From contig NZ_JBBMFK010000038.1 in assembly GCF_040096055.1 (NCBI RefSeq), positions 1 to 25,187 on the forward strand: a stretch of DNA of 25,187 nucleotides. Reading direction: 5' to 3'. The first letter of the stretch is position 1. Each line of letters begins with the position of its first letter. This document shows positions 13,226 to 20,643 of the stretch, piece after piece. Both the position numbers and the translations under genes were made by a program. The notes under the pieces were generated by a model. The model saw nothing but the letters and a program-made list of their open reading frames with translations, did no database searches and was not told the origin of the DNA. The DNA comes from Pseudoflavonifractor intestinihominis (GTDB lineage: Bacteria; Bacillota; Clostridia; Oscillospirales; Oscillospiraceae).

Positions 13226-14272
13226 TTACTTCTTTGCCTTCTCACAGGCCTCGAACAGGCCGTTGATATAAGCGGCGCCCAGGGCGCGGTCATACAGGCC
13301 GTAGCCGGGCTTGCCGGTCTCGCCCCAGATCATGCGGCCGTGGTCGGGACGGACATAGCCGTCAAAGCCGGTCTCCACCAGGGCGTTGACAATCTGGTAC
13401 ATATCCAGGCTGCCGCAGCTGGACAGGTGGGCCCGCTCCTCAAAGGAGCCGTCCTCCATAATCTTCACGTTGCGGATGTGCATGAAGGCGATGCGGCCCA
13501 TGGCGGAGTACTTGCGCACCATGGCAACCACGTCGTTGCTCTTGGCGCAGCCCAGGCTGCCGGTGCACAGGCACAGGCAGTTGGCGGGAGAGTCCACCAG
13601 CTTGAGGAACCGGTCCAGGTTGGCCTCGCAGGTGATGATGCGGGGCAGGCCGAAGATGGGGTACGGGGGATCGTCGGGATGGATGGCCATCTTCACGCCG
13701 CACTCCTCGGCCACGGGGATGACCTTCTTCAGGAACCGCTCCAGGTTGGCCCACAGGCCCTCCTCGCCGATCTCGCCGTAGGCGGAGATGAGCTCGCGGA
13801 CCTCGTCCTGGGTGTAGCTGGAATCCCAGCCGGGTAGGTGGATGTCGTCCTTCAGGGGGTCCAGGCCCTTCATCTGCTCCCAGTACATCACCAGGCTGGT
13901 GGAGCCGTCGGGGGCCTTCTTGTCCAGCTGGGTGCGGGTCCAGTCAAAGACGGGCATGAAGTTGTAAGTCACGCACTTGACGCCGTACTTGGCGCAGCGG
14001 CGGATGTTCTCGCAGTAGACCTCCAGCAGGTGGTCCACGTCGCCACGGCCCAGCTTGATGTCCTCGTGGACGGGGATGGACTCCACCACGTCGAACACCA
14101 GGCCGTTGTCCTCGCAGTCCTTCTTCAGGCCTGCCAGGCTCTCCTCAGGCCAGACCTCGCCGGGCTTGACGTCGTATACAGCGGTGACGATGCTGCGCAT
14201 ACCGGGAATCTGGCGGATATATTCCAGAGAGATGGGGTCGCTCTCTCCGTACCAGCGAAACGAAAGCTTCAT
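13226..14272 (-). CDS. uxuA: Mannonate dehydratase
   Basis: This enzyme removes water from D-mannonate to give 2-keto-3-deoxygluconate and needs a divalent metal. The 348-residue protein is a xylose-isomerase-like TIM barrel with the family start MKLSFRWYGE. Candidate metal ligands are H198 (AIHPDDPP), C236 (CLCTGSLG), H265 (FMHIRN) and D310 (VRPDHGR), all in family-typical motifs. Length is normal. AGAAGGAG precedes the ATG. The gene follows glucuronate isomerase by 15 bases, consistent with one transcript. Confidence 0.96.
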   Translation of the reverse strand: MKLSFRWYGESDPISLEYIRQIPGMRSIVTAVYDVKPGEVWPEESLAGLKKDCEDNGLVFDVVESIPVHEDIKLGRGDVDHLLEVYCENIRRCAKYGVKCVTYNFMPVFDWTRTQLDKKAPDGSTSLVMYWEQMKGLDPLKDDIHLPGWDSSYTQDEVRELISAYGEIGEEGLWANLERFLKKVIPVAEECGVKMAIHPDDPPYPIFGLPRIITCEANLDRFLKLVDSPANCLCLCTGSLGCAKSNDVVAMVRKYSAMGRIAFMHIRNVKIMEDGSFEERAHLSSCGSLDMYQIVNALVETGFDGYVRPDHGRMIWGETGKPGYGLYDRALGAAYINGLFEACEKAKK

Positions 14273-14287
14273 ATTTTTCTCCTTCTG

Positions 14288-15691
14288 TTACAGGTTGAAA
14301 TAGCGCTTGGCGTTGTTGAAGCAGATGTCCTGCACCAGTCCGCCCAGGGTGATCATATCTCGGGGGTACTCCCCGTTCTCCACCCAGCGGCCCAGCAGGG
14401 CGCACAGCACGCGGCGGAAGTACTCATGCCGGGCGTAGCTGAGCAGGCTGCGGCTGTCGGTGAGCATGCCGATGAAGTTGCCCAGCACGCTCAGGTTGGC
14501 CAGGCTGGTCAGCTGCTCGGTCATGCCGGTCTTATTGTCGTTGAACCACCAGGCGCTGCCGTGCTGGATCTTGCCCGCGGTCTCGGGGCCCTGGAAGGCG
14601 CCCAGCAGGGTGTCAATCCACTCGTTGTCCGCCGGGTTCAGGCTGTACAGCACGGTCTTGGGCAGATTGCCCTCCCGCTCCAGGGCGTCCATCAGGCGGT
14701 AGGTGGCGGCACAGCTGTCGGTGACGGCGATGCAGTCAAAGCCGGTGTCCGGGCCCAGCTGGGCCATCATGCGGCTGTTGGGGTTGCGCATGCAGCTGAA
14801 GTGGAGCTGCATGACCCAACCCAGCTTCCGGTACTCCCGGGCGCAGTGGAGAATGACGGCGGTCTGGTAGCCCTCGGCCTCCTCACGGGTGATGGGCTCC
14901 CCTAAGCGTGCCTTGTTCATGGCGGCAGTGGCGGCCTCGTCGGACACCTCACGGCACATCACATAGTCCAGGCCGTGGTCGGCGGAGCGGCAGCCGTGGG
15001 CGTCAAAGAAGGCGATGCGGTCGCTCAGGGCGGCGCGCACGTCATCCACGGTGGCGATGGTGCGGCCGGTGGTCTTTTCCAGCTGCTCCAGATAGGCGGC
15101 GAAGCCGCTCTTGTGGAGGTTCACCGCCGGGTCGGGCCGGAAACTGGGGCACACCTGCACGGGAAAGGAGCTGTCCGCTGCCAGCTTTTCATGCCAGATG
15201 AGGCCGCTGCAGGGGTCGTCGGTGGTGCCCACCATGGCCACGTTGCTGCCCAGAATCAGGCCCCGGGCGCTCATGGCCGGGTCGTGCTGCAGCTTGTCGT
15301 TGCACAGCTCCCACACCTCTCGGGCGGTCTCTCCGTTGAGCACGCCCGTGTAGCCGAAGTAGTTCTTCAGCTCCAGGTGGCACCAGTGGTACATGGGGTT
15401 GCCGATGGCACGGGGCAGGGTCTGGGCGAACTTCTCAAATTTCTCCCAGTCGGAGGCGTCGCCGGTGATGTACTTCTCCTCCACGCCGTTGGAGCGCATG
15501 AGCCGCCACTTGTAGTGGTCGCCGCCCAGCCAGATCTGGGTGATGTTCTCAAAGCGCCGGTCCTCCCAGATATCCTTGGGGTCGATGTGGCAGTGGTAGT
15601 CGGCAATGGGCATCTTGGCGGCGTAGGCGTGGTAGAGGGCCTTGGCCGTCTCGGTGTCCAGCAGAAAATCGTCGGTCAGAAAGGTATTCAA
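14288..15691 (-). CDS. uxaC: Glucuronate isomerase
   Basis: This enzyme converts D-glucuronate to D-fructuronate (and galacturonate to tagaturonate), the first intracellular step of the pathway. The protein has 467 residues, the usual length, and belongs to the amidohydrolase-like UxaC family. H33 and H35 in DYHCHIDP are early metal ligands. ENITQIWLGGDHYKWRLMR and FSCMRNPNSR are further family-typical segments. The start codon is TTG at 15689-15691, with AAAGGGAG eight bases upstream and no nearer ATG. It lies 20 bases after the symporter gene. Confidence 0.96.
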   Translation of the reverse strand: MNTFLTDDFLLDTETAKALYHAYAAKMPIADYHCHIDPKDIWEDRRFENITQIWLGGDHYKWRLMRSNGVEEKYITGDASDWEKFEKFAQTLPRAIGNPMYHWCHLELKNYFGYTGVLNGETAREVWELCNDKLQHDPAMSARGLILGSNVAMVGTTDDPCSGLIWHEKLAADSSFPVQVCPSFRPDPAVNLHKSGFAAYLEQLEKTTGRTIATVDDVRAALSDRIAFFDAHGCRSADHGLDYVMCREVSDEAATAAMNKARLGEPITREEAEGYQTAVILHCAREYRKLGWVMQLHFSCMRNPNSRMMAQLGPDTGFDCIAVTDSCAATYRLMDALEREGNLPKTVLYSLNPADNEWIDTLLGAFQGPETAGKIQHGSAWWFNDNKTGMTEQLTSLANLSVLGNFIGMLTDSRSLLSYARHEYFRRVLCALLGRWVENGEYPRDMITLGGLVQDICFNNAKRYFNL

Positions 15692-15711
15692 GGTTTACGC
15701 TCCCTTTCAGT

Positions 15712-17313
15712 TCAGTTTCGCAGCTGTTCGGGCACCTGGTCCACGGTCTGGTACCGCTCCATGGCCTCCTCCAGGGACATGCCCTGCTCGATGGCGGTCT
15801 TGCGGGCGGCGTTGACCGCCTGGATCTCCTTCATCTTGGCGCCGGTGAGGGTGTAGCCCTTCATGGCCAGCAGGGTGGCGGCCCAGGCCAGCATGGGGAT
15901 GATGCAGAACATGACGATGACGGCCACCTTGATGCCGGCAGAGTAGGGGGTGCTGTCGGTGGGCAGGTCGGCCAGGCCGGCGCAGGCCAGGAAGATAAAG
16001 GCCACCAGGGTCTGGGCCAGGGAGGACACCAGCTTATCCACCAGGGAGAACATGGTACCCATGATGCCGGGGATGTACTTGCCGGAGCGGTAGGTCTCGT
16101 AGTCCGAGCAGTCGGCCACCATGGGGATGGGCATGTCGGCGGTGGCGTAGTAGGCGCCGTAGCCCACGCCGAAGAAGAGGATGAACAGGATGGTGTACAG
16201 GTTGATGGCTCCGCCACCCTCAAAGGGGAAGGAGAGCATCAGGCTGGGATTGCCGTAGTCGCTGACGATCAGCAGCACCAGCACGCCCACGTAGCAGATG
16301 AGGGCCACGGAGACGTAGCGGATGAGGGAGGCCCGCTGGCCCTTCTTCTGGCTGGTGCGCATGGACAGCAGGAAGAAGGGGACGGCGCACACATAGCCCA
16401 GGACCATCATGGGCAGGTACAGGGAGTTGTAGTTGCCCATGACAATGCCGTACAGGGCCAGCAGCACGGTGGTGTTGGTGGCGATGGCCAGGGCCAGCTT
16501 GCAGCCGGCGCCCGCCACCATCAGGCGCTGCATGGGCTTGTTGGCCTTGATGATCTGGACATACTCGGAGATCTTGACCTTCTCCTGCTGGCCGCCCAGG
16601 CCGTAGAACTCGGGCCGGTCCTTCTCGGCGATGCCGATAATGGCCAGGATGGTGAGCAGCACCGAGATGGCAATGCCGATGGGGGTGATGATGCGGTAGA
16701 CCATGGGGTTGGCATAGCCGGAGGTGATGATGTTTCCGGCGGCGTCCTTCACGTCATACATGGCCTTGATCAGCGGAATAAGGAACTGCATGATGCCCAT
16801 GCCAAGCAGGGAGCCCACCGTGTTGAAGATGGTGAACATGGGGCGCTGGTTGGGGTCGTTGGTGAGGACGGTCTGTCCCGCCCGGGTGACCGAGGTCTGG
16901 AAGGTATAGCCCAGAACCCAGATGAAGTAGACCACGGTAAAGCCCACGTAGCGCAGGGGCATCATGGTCTCGGGGATAAAGGGCAGCAGAATGTAGAGCG
17001 CGATGACGCTCAGCGCCATAACCACGCTGCCCAAAATCATAAAGGGCCGGAATTTGCCGATTCTGGTGCTGGTACGATCCATCATGGCGCCGATGATGGG
17101 GTCGGTGATGGCGTCGCACACCCGCATGACCGTAACCATGAGGGAGGCAAAGATGCCCAGATGGAGGATGCTGGATCCAAACTGGGCCACATAGGACAAA
17201 ATCAGGACAAAATAGACGTTAGTAGCGCCGTTGTTCAGGGGGAAGAGGACGAGCTGATAGGGCTTTGCCCGGTTCAGACCCTTCCCGGAGGCGTCATGGG
17301 TATGGTTCTTCAC
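15712..17313 (-). CDS. GPH-type (glycoside-pentoside-hexuronide:cation) symporter
   Basis: A 533-residue integral membrane protein of the major facilitator fold with about twelve hydrophobic spans. The family signature DAITDPIIGAMMDRTSTRIG lies near the second span, and a charged central loop contains KDRPEFYGLGGQ. The family carries melibiose, xylosides and glucuronides with Na+ or H+; E. coli UidB is a glucuronide member. Placed between a GH2 hydrolase and glucuronate isomerase, it most likely imports glucuronides, which the GH2 enzyme would hydrolyse inside the cell because that enzyme has no signal peptide. The start is a GTG with GGAG eight bases before it. The C-terminal tail is longer and more polar than in UidB. 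Confidence 0.88.
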   Translation of the reverse strand: MKNHTHDASGKGLNRAKPYQLVLFPLNNGATNVYFVLILSYVAQFGSSILHLGIFASLMVTVMRVCDAITDPIIGAMMDRTSTRIGKFRPFMILGSVVMALSVIALYILLPFIPETMMPLRYVGFTVVYFIWVLGYTFQTSVTRAGQTVLTNDPNQRPMFTIFNTVGSLLGMGIMQFLIPLIKAMYDVKDAAGNIITSGYANPMVYRIITPIGIAISVLLTILAIIGIAEKDRPEFYGLGGQQEKVKISEYVQIIKANKPMQRLMVAGAGCKLALAIATNTTVLLALYGIVMGNYNSLYLPMMVLGYVCAVPFFLLSMRTSQKKGQRASLIRYVSVALICYVGVLVLLIVSDYGNPSLMLSFPFEGGGAINLYTILFILFFGVGYGAYYATADMPIPMVADCSDYETYRSGKYIPGIMGTMFSLVDKLVSSLAQTLVAFIFLACAGLADLPTDSTPYSAGIKVAVIVMFCIIPMLAWAATLLAMKGYTLTGAKMKEIQAVNAARKTAIEQGMSLEEAMERYQTVDQVPEQLRN

Positions 17314-17364
17314 TTGGCATCTCCTTCTTCTTTTAAAACATACCGGTTTGATTCGCGTTGGGGC

Positions 17365-19290
17365 TCACACCCAGTTGGCGCTGGAGCTCTTTCCCTTCTT
17401 CAGCTTGTAGGCCTCGTTGGGCTGCTCCACCCGCCGGATGAGGATGGTGTCGCGGCACTTGCCGGCACGGGCCTCCAGCTTCATCTGGCCGCTGATGGGC
17501 ACCTTGAAGGTGAACACTCTGTCTCCCTTCTTGGTCTCCACCAGCTTGCCGTTGGCGTAGAGGGATACCTCGCTCTGGTTGGAGTAGACCTTCACGGTGG
17601 TGGTCTGCCCGGTCCGGTCGGTGTACCGGCTGCCGCACAGATGGACAAAGGGCTCCTCGCTCCAGTAGGCCTTGTAGAGATAGAAGCTGTCCTTTTTGGT
17701 CTTGCGGTCAAAGGTGACCAGACCCTTGTGGTTCATGCCGGGCTCGCCGCCCTGATCCCGGGCGTCGGCAGCAAAGTCGAACATGTTCCACACGTGGGTG
17801 CTCCACATGTAGGGGTGCCGCTGGAAGCACTTGAGCATGAACTCGTGGTAGATGGCCTGGTACTCCTCGGTGTGGTCTCCCCGGCGGGGCTTGGAGGAGT
17901 GGAGGTTGGGCATGCCCTCGCAGCCGTACTCGGAGTAGCCCAGGCACCGCTTGGGATAGACCAGGTGGAAGAAGGAGATCCACAGGTCGTTGAGGAACAG
18001 TCCGGGCACGTACCAGCCCAGGTACAGGTTCCAGGACACCAGGTCGGAGATGTGGGCCGAGCGGTTGAAGGGGCCGCACATGGCGTAGCAGGCCAGGGTG
18101 GTGGGCCGGGTGGTGTCCATGCTGTGGCACAGGTCGTTGAGCACTCTGTGGTTGTCCAGCATGTCCGCCTTGTCCTTGGTGGAGATGGTGATCTCGTTGG
18201 ACAGGCCCCAGGTCACGATGGAGGGGTGGTTGTAGTTCTGGATGATGAGCTCCTTCATCTGACTGATGGTGTTGTCCCGGCCGTTGGGCATGTGCTCGGA
18301 GATGTAGGGAATTTCCGCCCAGACGATCATGCCGTACTGGTCACACAGGTCGTAAAAGTACTGGTCGTGCTGATAGTGGGCCAGGCGGATGGTGTTGGCG
18401 CCGATCTCCCGGATGAGGTCCATGTCCTCATCGTGGTGGGCCCTGGTCAGGGCGTTGCCCAGACCCTTCCGGTCCTGGTGGCGGGACACGCCGTGGAGGG
18501 GGTAGCGCCGTCCGTTGAGGAAGAAGCCCTCCTTGGGGTCCACCCGGAAGGTGCGCACGCCGAAGCGGCTGGAGATCTGGTCCACTGCCGTGCCGTTTTC
18601 CACAAGGCGCAGGGTGGCGGTGTAGAGATAGGGGTCCTTCACGCCGTCCCACAGGTGCACATTGGGGATGTCCAGGGTCACGTCAGCGCCCTGGCCGGTG
18701 GCCACGGTGGCACCCGCTGCGTCGGTGAGGATCACCTCCACAGTGGGGTTTTCCACATTGGTCCAGCTCTCCACCCGGATTTTGCCGGTGGTGCCGTCCA
18801 GCGCAGGGGTGATGCGCAGACCGGGACCGCCGAAGAAGTCCAGGTCAAAGTGGTGCTTGTTCGCCACCAGCAGCGTCACATCCCGGTAGATGCCGCCGTA
18901 GAAGGTGAAGTCCGCTTTCTGGGGGTAAACCCGGTCGTTGACGCTGTTGTCCACCCGGACGGTCATGTGGTTCTCCGCCTGGAGCAGCCCGGTCACCTCC
19001 GCACGGAAGGTGGAGTAGCCGCCGTCGTGGTGAATCACTGCTGTACCGTTGAGCTCCACGTCGGCGGAGGCGTTTACACCCTGGAACTCCAGGTATACCG
19101 TCTGGGTATCCGGGTCGAACTCAGGCATGGGAAACGTTGTCTCATAGGTGCAGGCGCCCCGCCAGTAGTCGTTTCCGCCGTCCTGTCCGTCAACCGCGTT
19201 CCAGGTGTGAGGCAGATTGATTGTCTCCGGTGTGCCTTTGGGCCCGTAAAAGGTCCAGTTCTCATTCATGTTGATCTTCTCTCGTGTCAT
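17365..19290 (-). CDS. Glycoside hydrolase family 2, probable beta-glucuronidase
   Basis: A cytoplasmic GH2 enzyme of about 641 residues with the usual sugar-binding domain (from NLPHTWN), an immunoglobulin-like domain (about 160-250) and a TIM barrel. The acid/base Glu is E366 (WGLSNEI) and the nucleophile E454 (YSEYGCEG). GMNHKG contains the NxK motif (N520, K522) that contacts the glucuronate carboxylate in beta-glucuronidases. Similar Asn-x-Lys stretches occur in some GH2 beta-galactosidases, so the motif alone is not proof. The operon of symporter plus complete glucuronate pathway favours glucuronidase. The frame opens at 19314. I chose the Met at 19290 because homologues typically begin just before REKIN; the Met at 19269 has a slightly better ribosome site. 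No signal peptide. Confidence 0.85.
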   Translation of the reverse strand: MTREKINMNENWTFYGPKGTPETINLPHTWNAVDGQDGGNDYWRGACTYETTFPMPEFDPDTQTVYLEFQGVNASADVELNGTAVIHHDGGYSTFRAEVTGLLQAENHMTVRVDNSVNDRVYPQKADFTFYGGIYRDVTLLVANKHHFDLDFFGGPGLRITPALDGTTGKIRVESWTNVENPTVEVILTDAAGATVATGQGADVTLDIPNVHLWDGVKDPYLYTATLRLVENGTAVDQISSRFGVRTFRVDPKEGFFLNGRRYPLHGVSRHQDRKGLGNALTRAHHDEDMDLIREIGANTIRLAHYQHDQYFYDLCDQYGMIVWAEIPYISEHMPNGRDNTISQMKELIIQNYNHPSIVTWGLSNEITISTKDKADMLDNHRVLNDLCHSMDTTRPTTLACYAMCGPFNRSAHISDLVSWNLYLGWYVPGLFLNDLWISFFHLVYPKRCLGYSEYGCEGMPNLHSSKPRRGDHTEEYQAIYHEFMLKCFQRHPYMWSTHVWNMFDFAADARDQGGEPGMNHKGLVTFDRKTKKDSFYLYKAYWSEEPFVHLCGSRYTDRTGQTTTVKVYSNQSEVSLYANGKLVETKKGDRVFTFKVPISGQMKLEARAGKCRDTILIRRVEQPNEAYKLKKGKSSSANWV

Positions 19291-19392
19291 ATGTCTACAA
19301 CTCTCATTCCGCATTTATATCACTACTGCCGGAACTGCGCTCTCTTGTGCCTCTTTTATGAATTTCTGCTCCTGTCCTTTCCTGAAGAACTT

Positions 19393-20244
19393 TTAGAAAT
19401 TTTGATTCAGATATGCAGCCGAACATTGAATACTCTTAATGGCGCTGTGCTCCACATGGTTTCGATGGCTCTCCAGCACGACAGCCTGAATGCCATTGGC
19501 CTTTGCCTGCTGCGTCAAGCGGTCTAAATTCATATTACCGCACCCGAGTTCCATGCTGTCAGACTTCAGGATCGGGGTTATGGAGGGGCCGCGCTGGCGC
19601 GACCCCCTGTCGTTGATGTGCCATAGGCGCATACGTCCGCCCAGCTGCTCCATCCACTCCCCAGCGTCAGCCCCGGCCTCCGTAAACCAGTAACTGTCGA
19701 ACTCAAAGCCGACCGCTTCCGGGTCGGTCTCACGCAGGATGTACTCATAGGCACGCTCTCCGCCCTCAGAGATCCGGCACAGCTCCACATTGTGATTATG
19801 ATAGAGCAGCTCCATCCCCGCCGCGTGCAGGCGTGCGCCGCACCTGTTCAGGTCGGCGCACAGCCCTGCCAGCGCTGTGCGGTCGGTGTAATCAAAGCGA
19901 TACATCCCGGTGACTACCACTTTGTCGGTCCCAAGCTCTGCTGCCCGCTGCGCCACAGCCTCCGGGTCTGCCTTGAGCGTACCCAAATCCTCGTGCAGAG
20001 AGACCACTTTTAATCCCGCTTCCCGGGTGAGAGCCGCCCAGTCATAGGCTCCGCCCCTCCCCGCCGGCATCCCGGCGGCGGCGGTAAGCGCCCGCACCAG
20101 GATGCCGGTGGGCCGGATCATGAAGCCGTTAAGCTCAATGCCGTCGTAGCCAGCAAATTTGATGGTCTCCAGGGTAGCAAAGGTCTCCTTTTCTGTTCGG
20201 GTGATCTTTCCCAGCATAATCTGCTGAACCGCTTTGACAATCAC
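19393..20244 (-). CDS. Sugar phosphate isomerase/epimerase-like TIM-barrel protein
   Basis: A 283-residue xylose-isomerase-like TIM barrel. Likely metal-site motifs are YHNHNVE, FEFDSYW, HINDRG, ELGCGNMNLD and VLESHRN, the pattern seen in IolE, IolI and many uncharacterised sugar epimerases. The frame is open well upstream, but the GTG at 20242-20244 is five bases past the stop of the preceding gene and has AGAGG eight bases before it. The segment after it (KAVQQIMLGKI) fits the first strand of the barrel. The substrate is unknown. Its position between the GH3/membrane-protein block and the GH2 gene suggests a sugar released by those hydrolases. About 100 bases separate it from the GH2 gene, with no clear promoter. 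Confidence 0.8.
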   Translation of the reverse strand: MIVKAVQQIMLGKITRTEKETFATLETIKFAGYDGIELNGFMIRPTGILVRALTAAAGMPAGRGGAYDWAALTREAGLKVVSLHEDLGTLKADPEAVAQRAAELGTDKVVVTGMYRFDYTDRTALAGLCADLNRCGARLHAAGMELLYHNHNVELCRISEGGERAYEYILRETDPEAVGFEFDSYWFTEAGADAGEWMEQLGGRMRLWHINDRGSRQRGPSITPILKSDSMELGCGNMNLDRLTQQAKANGIQAVVLESHRNHVEHSAIKSIQCSAAYLNQNF

Positions 20245-20249
20245 CCTGC

Positions 20250-20642
20250 TTACCTCTTTTCTGTTCCAGTAAAACAGGACACAGTGCCCAAGACGGCGCA
20301 CAGCAGGAACACTCCGGCAAATGTCATGCCCAAGACGGCGTTTCCACCGATGAAATTGACCTTGTTCCATAGGTCAGACAGGCTGGGCAGCGCCAGCCGG
20401 AGCACAAGCGCGCTGGCTGCGGCATAGAGAGCAGTGGGCACCAGAGGCGCGAACTTCAGTCGGGTGAGCACCGCCAATATGGTAGAGACCGCCCCGGCCA
20501 GCGCCAGCAGGAACCCAAGGATGGTAAAGGTGCGATCTCCCCCGTCCAACGCCAGATAGAGGATGGCTCCGGCTAGTGCAATAAACGCCGCAGCCAAAAG
20601 TATATAGAAGCCAAAATTCCGGTCTGCAAAGGACTTTTTCAT
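20250..20642 (-). CDS. Small four-helix integral membrane protein of unknown function
   Basis: A 130-residue protein that begins MKKSFADRNFGFYILLAAAF and has four predicted membrane helices: about residues 10-30, 37-60, 66-84 and 103-123. The loop LPSLSDLWNKVNFIGGN precedes the last helix. The ATG at 20642 has GAAAGGAG nine bases upstream; an apparent longer frame to 20711 lies inside the GH3 gene and is not needed. The start codon comes just after the GH3 stop, and the isomerase gene follows within five bases, so all three are probably one transcript. Similar small proteins accompany membrane-anchored GH3 genes in gut Clostridia as I recall, but I cannot name a family. Confidence 0.75.
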   Translation of the reverse strand: MKKSFADRNFGFYILLAAAFIALAGAILYLALDGGDRTFTILGFLLALAGAVSTILAVLTRLKFAPLVPTALYAAASALVLRLALPSLSDLWNKVNFIGGNAVLGMTFAGVFLLCAVLGTVSCFTGTEKR

Positions 20643-20643
20643 C

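Noticed and set aside
17161..19527. A 788-codon plus-strand open frame opposite the GH2 gene
   Set aside because: Same antisense artefact: low-complexity composition, no recognisable family, and the opposite strand encodes a complete GH2 enzyme with catalytic residues.
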